NCBI GenBank assembly: GCA_025356925.1
Contig: JANXQE010000062.1
Span: 1-5,689, forward strand
DNA: 5,689 bases
From: Limisphaerales bacterium
GTDB lineage: Bacteria; Verrucomicrobiota; Verrucomicrobiia; Limisphaerales; UBA8199
Direction of reading: 5' to 3'
Part shown: positions 1-3,747 of the stretch, in pieces
Layout of the letters: each line of letters starts with the position of its first letter
Position numbering within the stretch: the stretch's first letter is position 1
The notes under the pieces: model-generated
Told to the model about the DNA's origin: nothing
Database searches by the model: none
The model's input: the letters and a program-made list of their open reading frames with translations, nothing else
Program-made: the position numbers and the translations under genes

Positions 1-122
1 GCTTCTTGTCTGCACAGAAGACCGTTAATAGTCAGCCAGCCGTAAACTAATTTGCTGTTGATTGTTTGAGGGGAAACGCATTCTGCAGCGTAATAACACC
101 GGACGATGCACACAACAGGCGT
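1..122. other. Upstream region of the TolC-like remnant, no gene recognised
   Basis: This AT-richer leader precedes the ATG at 123. The reading frame of the TolC-like remnant is open back to a TTG at 66, but the 19 residues that would add (MRGNAFCSVITPDDAHNRR) do not look like a signal peptide, so I treat this stretch as untranslated. It presumably holds the promoter of the remnant, but I could not identify a convincing -35/-10 pair or a strong Shine-Dalgarno sequence before 123. Confidence 0.4.
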
Positions 123-494
123 ATGAACAGTTTCAAATGGAATCGAGCTACCAGCGTGGCGAGCGTTTTTGTCCTCGGATTGCTTTTGGCCGGTTGCAAG
201 GGCATCCCTTTGAAAGCTGAGAAAGAGGCGCGTCAGCAAGTGCAGACAGCCAGCGGCACCTACCGACCCAACGGGCAAAAACCTCCGTTGCGCATGTTGA
301 CCGCGAATTCCAGCCTCGCCGATATCCTGACTTACGCGCTTCTTAAGCAGCCCAAAGTCGAGGCTGCCTATTTCGATTGGCTCGCATCGGGTGTCCTTGA
401 ACCGCGAGGCCCCAAGCCTGAGGGATGCTCAGGTCTGCCGCCAAAAGGCTCGCCTTGTCCACACTCATGGCGTCCCGGGTTCGCTCCAGGCTGA
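123..494 (+). pseudogene. 5' remnant of a TolC/CusC-type outer-membrane efflux lipoprotein gene, truncated at about 389
   Basis: Residues 1-25 from the ATG at 123 form a lipoprotein signal peptide: a basic start (K5, R8), a hydrophobic core (VFVLGLLLAG) and a lipobox LLAGC with C25 as the lipidated residue. Residues about 62-89 (NSSLADILTYALLKQPKVEAAYFDWLAS, given here only as a region) match the first conserved helix of TolC-family RND efflux outer-membrane factors, where an L-x-x-x-L-x-x-A-L-x-x-x-P-x-V-x-A-A pattern is usual. Family members run to 400-500 residues with two beta-barrel/coiled-coil repeats. Here the resemblance stops after S89, and the frame runs on only through about 34 unrelated Pro/Gly-rich residues to a TGA at 492-494. 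Those residues are the antisense of the RES toxin gene. No barrel or tunnel could form, so this is a pseudogene or an artefact. The earlier in-frame TTG at 66 was not chosen because it would bury the signal peptide. The family call is from memory of the motif, not from a search. Confidence 0.7.
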
Positions 495-828
495 AGGCAC
501 ATACCTTCAGTTCGGGGACAAGGATTTGGCTAAGGCAACATCCATTCCATTTACGGAAAGAGATAGCACGTTTCCCCTGAAACACGTCATCCCCGAAGAC
601 CTCCCAGAGACACGTCGGGATCGTGGCCCCGACGTAAAGCAGCGGGAATGGGCAGTTGGAATGGGAAAACCTGTGGTGGGGGAGCTTCCCGAACCAAATC
701 GCTGGTGCCCCCGTTCTATGCACCCGAAACCAAATGCGCTGCGGTTGAAGGGTGGCCGGGATTCCACGTTGAGGGAAGTCCGCACTGGGTCTCAGTTGGG
801 CACGCGCCGGCGTGGGGTTATTCGCCAT
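343..828 (-). CDS. RES-domain toxin, C-terminally truncated (probably inactive)
   Basis: RES-domain toxins (ParT, MbcT and Res families) act in the cytoplasm on NAD+ or by ADP-ribosylating a target, and are neutralised by an Xre/MbcA/ParS partner. Numbering from the ATG at 834, the N-terminal core is recognisable: R-V-H-R at 37-40, W-F-G at 47-49, R-F-S at 55-57, L-L-Y-V-G at 65-69 and L-W-E-V-F-G-D at 76-82. R37 and E78 are the likely family Arg and Glu. A late helix Q-A-W-G-L-A-V ends at H148-P149. The segment that normally follows, usually a G-I-x-Y-x-S-R-like strand and a C-L-A-L-F strand (roughly 60 or more residues), is absent. It is replaced by about 14 residues that are the antisense of the TolC-like gene, down to a stop at 343-345. 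I chose the ATG at 826-828, which overlaps the antitoxin stop by 11 nt. The ATG at 832-834 (two residues longer) is the alternative. The frame is otherwise open, with no frameshift. The loss of the C-terminal strands makes activity doubtful. Confidence 0.72.
   Translation of the reverse strand: MANNPTPARAQLRPSADFPQRGIPATLQPQRIWFRVHRTGAPAIWFGKLPHHRFSHSNCPFPLLYVGATIPTCLWEVFGDDVFQGKRAISFRKWNGCCLSQILVPELKVCAFSLERTRDAMSVDKASLLAADLSIPQAWGLAVQGHPMRANRNRQPRLWAA
388..390. other. Rearrangement junction between two convergent, 3'-truncated genes
   Basis: The TolC-like resemblance on the plus strand ends with the Ser codon at 387-389. The RES-like resemblance on the minus strand ends with the Pro codon at 388-390. 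Both genes therefore lose their 3' ends within the same three bases, and cgg at 388-390 could belong to either side, as in a microhomology join. No insertion-sequence end, target duplication or att-like repeat is visible around it. A biological deletion or inversion and a misassembly would look the same here. Confidence 0.55.
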
Positions 829-1396
829 AGGCATGGGCCGCCAGGCAGACCTCCTTCAGTCTTCCTGAGCGCAGCAAGTCCAAAGGCCGCCGGTCACCCA
901 GACTGCTCTTTTCCTGCAAAAAGAAAAGTATCTTCCCCCACGCGTCCAAGCGTTCATCCTGGTTGAGGATGGCCAGCACTTCCTCCAGTCCCGCCCGCAC
1001 CTGACCGTGCTCGTCGAATTGCCAACGCGGAAACCGGGCCGCTTGCAGCCGTTCCTCCCGCCACGCCAGCAGCCGACCAGCGTCAAGCCGCTTCAGCACG
1101 GCGGTTTTGGAAATCCGGAGTAGCCGGGCTGCGCCTTCTGACGACAGACTGCCACCTTCCGCTTCGGCGAGTTGTTGCCGGGCTTCCAGCCCGCGAACGA
1201 CCGCCCGCGCGAGTTTGTCCTCTCGCGATTCCCGGGCTCCGATCGAAAGGTCGAAGGCGACGTTCAGCAACCGTGCGAGGGTGGTTGGGTCTTGATCCCG
1301 ATGTTTACGGATCACGCCCGTGAATTCATCCACCATGGCTTGTTCGTTTGACGGCAGTTTCAGTTTGCCGGGTTGCTTCCCAATCGTCGTTGTCAT
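818..1396 (-). CDS. Antitoxin of the Xre/MbcA/ParS (DUF2384) type
   Basis: This is a 192-residue soluble protein that should bind and neutralise the RES toxin encoded directly downstream and repress its own operon. Residues about 83-112 form an excisionase/MerR-like helix-turn-helix (S-S-E-G-A-A-R-L-L-R-I-S, then K-T-A-V-L-K-R-L-D-A-G-R-L, then L-A-W-R). Residues about 124-140 (P-R-W-Q-F ... V-R-A-G-L-E-E-V-L) resemble the linker seen in this antitoxin class. Residues 150-190 carry the DUF2384-like signature W-G-K-I-L-F-F-L, then L-G-D-R-R-P-L-D-L-L-R-S-G, and end in A-A-H-A-Y-G-E. The first 80 residues are charged and helical and I do not recognise them. They make the protein longer than minimal MbcA/ParS antitoxins. 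The start is the first ATG in the frame; no good Shine-Dalgarno sequence precedes it, and M21 is an alternative. The stop overlaps the toxin start, as expected for translational coupling. Confidence 0.75.
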   Translation of the reverse strand: MTTTIGKQPGKLKLPSNEQAMVDEFTGVIRKHRDQDPTTLARLLNVAFDLSIGARESREDKLARAVVRGLEARQQLAEAEGGSLSSEGAARLLRISKTAVLKRLDAGRLLAWREERLQAARFPRWQFDEHGQVRAGLEEVLAILNQDERLDAWGKILFFLQEKSSLGDRRPLDLLRSGRLKEVCLAAHAYGE

Positions 1397-1691
1397 AACG
1401 ATAAAAACTTACCGGGAACCTGGCAGATTATCAACCTTGTCAACCTTGTTAACCAACCCCAAAAACCAGAGGAAAGGCCAAAAAAAGGCACAAAGAACCC
1501 ATAGAAGACCTGAAGATCCACGCAACCCAGGCTGCGCGTCACGTCGCTGGGCAATCTCAAAGGCTCTATTGCGGGTCCAAACCGTTGTGCCATTGGAGCA
1601 GCCACTGGAGCAGTTTCAGCACGCCAGCCAGCAATGGCAGCAGACGGTCATCGGCCCGCGCGATTTGCTTTACTCGCTCAAGCCTCGTGCG
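1397..1691. other. Spacer between the antitoxin and the flagellar cluster
   Basis: Apart from the antitoxin promoter region (1427-1454), I see no confident gene here. On the minus strand the FliT-like frame stays open for 41 codons after its TGA, to a TAG at 1566-1568. That stretch is rich in Leu and Trp and includes an imperfect 12-bp direct repeat (cattggagcagc at 1591-1602, cactggagcagt at 1603-1614; 10 of 12 identical). It has no obvious start codon of its own. A T7 tract on the minus strand (around 1479-1486) sits between short GCC/GGC arms, too weak to call a terminator. Confidence 0.4.
1427..1454 (-). promoter_or_regulatory. Tandem 9-bp repeat with possible -10 box: candidate antitoxin operator/promoter
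   Basis: On the plus strand, TCAACCTTG occurs at 1431-1439 and again at 1440-1448, followed by a partial third copy, TTAACC, at 1449-1454. On the minus strand this reads as repeated AAGGTTGA units and ends in GATAAT (1427-1432), a fair -10 box about 31 bp before the antitoxin ATG. Possible -35 boxes (TTGACA, TTAACA, TTGGTT) lie inside or next to the repeats, but only TTGGTT gives an acceptable spacing (18 bp). A repeat overlapping the promoter is the usual layout for an autoregulating antitoxin; the assignment is inference. Confidence 0.4.
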
Positions 1692-2084
1692 TCAGGAAAA
1701 GGAACTCCAGGCGGAGGGGGTTGGCGGGGCGTAGGAGCGCTGGATTCCACGCAAATTCCGGCCGGTCCGGGATAGTTGTTTGACGTGGGCCGAAAGAGTT
1801 TGTCGGCGGTGCTCAAGCCACGCCAAGTTTCGGCGCTCCAGTTCGAGCAGTTCCATCGCCATCGCGCGCAGGCTCGGCCGAGAGGAAGTGCTCGAGGAAT
1901 CCTGGCGGGTTGGGTTCGGCCCGGCCTGGACGGTGAGACGGTTAATGATGGGACGGAGCTGGGCGAGGGCGTGTTGGCAATCAGCAACGAAACTCCAGTT
2001 GCCGGCGCGAATGGCCTGACCTTCGGCTTCGGCCAGGCGTCCCCATTCGGTGAGAGCATGGTGGAGCTCGCTTTCCGCAGCCAT
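1692..2084 (-). CDS. Small helical FliT/FlgN-like flagellar protein, putative export chaperone
   Basis: This is a 130-residue, mostly helical, charged protein whose gene lies 4 bp after the fliS stop, the position usually held by fliT. FliT-type proteins are cytoplasmic chaperones for the cap protein FliD; FlgN-type proteins chaperone the hook-junction proteins. Residues 1-52 look like one long amphipathic helix pair (A-L-T-E-W-G-R-L-A-E-A-E then A-L-A-Q-L-R-P-I-I-N-R-L). After a Ser/Thr/Pro linker (55-70), residues 72-113 form another helix with E-L-E-R-R-N-L-A-W-L. The tail is Pro/Ser-rich. I chose the ATG at 2082-2084 because the longer frame, to 2183, would overlap fliS by 95 bp with an Arg/Pro/Ser-rich extension. 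Sequence similarity to FliT is weak, so the function rests on length, helical character and position. Confidence 0.55.
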   Translation of the reverse strand: MAAESELHHALTEWGRLAEAEGQAIRAGNWSFVADCQHALAQLRPIINRLTVQAGPNPTRQDSSSTSSRPSLRAMAMELLELERRNLAWLEHRRQTLSAHVKQLSRTGRNLRGIQRSYAPPTPSAWSSFS

Positions 2085-2088
2085 AAGC

Positions 2089-2538
2089 TCAGTATCCGAC
2101 TTGCGCAGGGGCCAAGGCCAGCTGCGGGAGCGGTCCGGCGATCTCAGCCGAGTCTCCTCCCCTGAGCATCGTGGCCCAGGCATCCCTTAGAACGTTCAAG
2201 TGCTCGATGACTTCCTCGATACCTTCCCGCTGCTTTTTTAGATTGCTTGCCTGGATTCGGTGCTGGAAATAGTCGTAAAGCCGTCGAAGGGTCACGGCCA
2301 GCTCGCCGCCTTTGTCGACATCCAACGCAAAATCCAGTTCACGGATGATGTCGTGCGCCCGTTGCAAATTGTTGTGCACGGTCATATTAAGCTCCGCTGG
2401 ATCCACGCGGCCGAATCCAGTTAAGGCGCGTTCCAGGAAACGGAGCGCGCCGTCGTAGAGCATCAGGATGACTTGGCCCGGTGGCGCCGTAAGAGTGGCG
2501 GTCCGATGATAGGATTTCCAGGGATTGATGACAGCCAT
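2089..2538 (-). CDS. fliS: FliS, flagellin-specific export chaperone
   Basis: FliS binds the C-terminal disordered part of flagellin in the cytoplasm, prevents premature polymerisation and helps deliver it to the flagellar type III export gate. The 149-residue product has the family's four-helix layout. The N-terminal W-K-S-Y-H (7-11) leads into P-P-G-Q-V-I-L-M-L-Y-D-G-A-L-R-F-L (19-35), which corresponds to the conserved LYDGA motif. Residues 56-73 (N-N-L-Q-R-A-H-D-I-I-R-E-L-D-F-A-L-D) match the conserved second helix. Residues 77-98 (G-G-E-L-A-V-T-L-R-R-L-Y-D-Y-F-Q-H-R-I) correspond to the L-x-x-L-Y-D-Y motif. Residues 106-124 (G-I-E-E-V-I-E-H-L-N-V-L-R-D-A-W) form the last helix. A Pro/Ala-rich tail of about 22 residues makes it slightly longer than usual. 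The gene lies between the FlgM-like and FliT-like genes with short gaps and is probably cotranscribed with both. No clear Shine-Dalgarno sequence precedes the ATG. Confidence 0.95.
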   Translation of the reverse strand: MAVINPWKSYHRTATLTAPPGQVILMLYDGALRFLERALTGFGRVDPAELNMTVHNNLQRAHDIIRELDFALDVDKGGELAVTLRRLYDYFQHRIQASNLKKQREGIEEVIEHLNVLRDAWATMLRGGDSAEIAGPLPQLALAPAQVGY

Positions 2539-2570
2539 GAATGGTTTTGGGCAGGTTGCGGTTTGGAAAA

Positions 2571-2831
2571 CTATTGAGTCAGATGCATGGCCAGCAGGTG
2601 AGCGATCCCGTTAAGCAGCTCATCCGGGGGGTACTGCAGGTCGGAAACCAACGGTTGGGCGGCAGTAAGCTTGTCGGGACGAGTGAGAGCGAGCTCGTTT
2701 AGCTTCCGTTGCAACTCGGCCATGCCTTGCATCTGCGGCGATTGGTCGGGCGCCGGGGCGGTGGGTCCCCCCTTGACCGGGCTGCTTGGCCCGGGCGCGG
2801 GAAGCTGACTTGGACTGAACTCGATTTTCAT
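2571..2831 (-). CDS. Small FlgM-like protein, putative anti-sigma-28 factor
   Basis: This is an 86-residue protein with a disordered Pro/Ser-rich N-terminal half (residues 8-33) and a helical C-terminal half. The region R51-P-D-K-L ... A-Q-P-L-V-S-D ... Y67-P-P-D-E-L-L-N-G-I-A-H-L-L resembles the C-terminal sigma-28-binding part of FlgM, where an R-x-x-K/A-x-x-x-x-x-x-I-x-x-G-x-Y pattern is followed by an I-A-x-x-L helix. FlgM holds FliA (sigma-28) inactive until it is secreted through the completed hook-basal body. Three things support the call: the length (FlgM is about 90-100 residues), the unfolded N-terminus suited to export, and a near-consensus sigma-28 promoter just upstream, as expected for an autoregulated flgM. 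Similarity is weak, and another small flagellar protein (for example a FlaG-like one) cannot be excluded. fliS follows after 32 bp. Confidence 0.5.
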   Translation of the reverse strand: MKIEFSPSQLPAPGPSSPVKGGPTAPAPDQSPQMQGMAELQRKLNELALTRPDKLTAAQPLVSDLQYPPDELLNGIAHLLAMHLTQ

Positions 2832-2896
2832 ACCGTCTTATCGGTGGTCTTGGAGAGCTGTGACTACCCTTTTCCCCCAAGTGCCACTCACAAGCT

Positions 2897-2923
2897 ATAT
2901 CGGCGCACTGCCTGAAAACTTTA
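2897..2923 (-). promoter_or_regulatory. Sigma-28 (FliA) promoter
   Basis: Read on the minus strand, TAAAGTTT (2916-2923) is followed after 11 bp by GCCGATAT (2897-2904). The enterobacterial FliA consensus is TAAAGTTT-N11-GCCGATAA, so 15 of 16 positions match and the spacing is exact. It lies in the 100-bp gap after the lipoprotein gene and would start transcription about 55-60 nt before the FlgM-like ATG, driving the FlgM-like, fliS and FliT-like genes as a late flagellar transcript. Confidence 0.85.
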
Positions 2924-2931
2924 GCCGCCTT

Positions 2932-3741
2932 TTACCGGCCGGTCAGGGTGGCCAGGAGTTGAGCGGCGGCGTATTGGCCGAACTGGCGGGGCGAGTTCTC
3001 GATCGCCCATTCATCAGGGGCCAAGGCCCCAGTCCGCAGCCCGGCCAATTGAAACTGACGGGCACCAGCCTGTACCGCTGGGAGTCCGGCGTCGAAGACC
3101 TCATCGCCGGCCCAGAGGGTAGTGTGCGTGTGGACATCTACCAAACGGATGCGCCAGCCGACGGCCAGCGGCGCATAGCCACGGAAAACCGTTAACCGGC
3201 AGAAAAGCACAGCGTCGCAGCCATAAGACTCTTCCAACCAGGGAAAAAAATCATGCGGCAAGGTTTCCTCGCAGCTCCAGGCAGTGTGTCCCGTGCGCGC
3301 CAGCAGTGTTTCCGGGGCTACAGTGATGAGTTCGAATCGCCTGAGCTTCGAGAGCTCGACTTGCATGATCGGCTCGAGGGCATCACGGCCGTCCACCATT
3401 TCCGCAGTGCCCTGGTCGCACGCCATTGGGAGCACCGCGACCCGTCTGACCTGGGCGGGGAGGCTGGAACCCCAGGTGAAGACGTTCTGTGCGCGATAGG
3501 CGGAAGTGAAGGGGTGGGTGGAAGGGTGAGGTAAAGCGCAGCCGGTGAAGATCAGCAAAATGGCTGGAGCAGTGGCAATTCGGCGCAGTGCAGTGTTCAA
3601 ACCAACTCGCCAGGGAGACCTTGGTGCTCCCGCGCAGGCAGAAAGTGTCACAGCGCCGGCGCACTCCAAAGCGTCGGCGCGCAGCCCGAGGTCGCACGGG
3701 GTCAAGGTGGCGTGATCGCCTGTTGGGGCTGACCGGTTCAT
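2932..3741 (-). CDS. Predicted lipoprotein with a CsgG/LpoB-like fold, unknown role, in the flagellar cluster
   Basis: I do not recognise a named family. The hydrophobic stretch A-P-A-I-L-L-I-F-T-G-C (58-68 from the first ATG) is a lipoprotein signal with C68 as the probable lipid site. The mature part begins R-R-V-A-V-L-P-M (99-106), then has a helix (ALEPIMQVELSKLRRFEL, about 121-138), V-A-P-E-T-L, Y-G-C-D-A-V-L-F-C-R-L (173-183) and W-R-I-R-L-V-D-V-H-T-H-T-T-L-W (196-210). This alternation of VAVLP strand, helix, GCDAV strand and LVDV...LW strands resembles periplasmic CsgG-like/LpoB-like proteins. An analogous domain occurs in the flagellar protein FlgT, but equivalence is speculation. 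The start is uncertain. The ATG at 3739-3741, used here, lies 6 bp after the fliD stop, but puts 67 residues before the Cys. An in-frame TTG at 3598-3600 gives MNTALRRIATAP..., an ideal short signal peptide, and may be the real start. Confidence 0.65.
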   Translation of the reverse strand: MNRSAPTGDHATLTPCDLGLRADALECAGAVTLSACAGAPRSPWRVGLNTALRRIATAPAILLIFTGCALPHPSTHPFTSAYRAQNVFTWGSSLPAQVRRVAVLPMACDQGTAEMVDGRDALEPIMQVELSKLRRFELITVAPETLLARTGHTAWSCEETLPHDFFPWLEESYGCDAVLFCRLTVFRGYAPLAVGWRIRLVDVHTHTTLWAGDEVFDAGLPAVQAGARQFQLAGLRTGALAPDEWAIENSPRQFGQYAAAQLLATLTGR

Positions 3742-3747
3742 TCGAGG

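Noticed and set aside
391..830. Initial impression of a non-coding repeated element between the TolC-like remnant and the antitoxin
   Set aside because: The minus strand reads as a continuous RES-domain frame with conserved R-x-H-R, W-F-G and L-W-E-V-F-G motifs, so it is a gene.
391..966. 191-residue plus-strand open frame starting with GTG
   Set aside because: It is antisense to the RES toxin and antitoxin genes; composition is Arg/Pro-rich and no motif is visible.
1320..1775. 151-residue plus-strand open frame across the spacer
   Set aside because: It overlaps the antitoxin start, its promoter repeats and the end of the FliT-like gene; basic low-complexity product with no recognisable domain.
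1776..2165. Plus-strand 129-residue open frame
   Set aside because: Shadow of the FliT-like and fliS genes; no motif and opposite to the whole operon.
2085..2183. N-terminal extension of the FliT-like gene to an ATG at 2181-2183
   Set aside because: It would overlap fliS by 95 bp and encodes an Arg/Pro/Ser/Trp-rich segment unlike the helical body; the ATG at 2084, 4 bp after the fliS stop, is far better.
2837..2845. Second sigma-28-like -10 box (ACCGATAA on the minus strand) next to the FlgM-like start
   Set aside because: No TAAA-type -35 box at the right distance, and it lies too close to the start codon.
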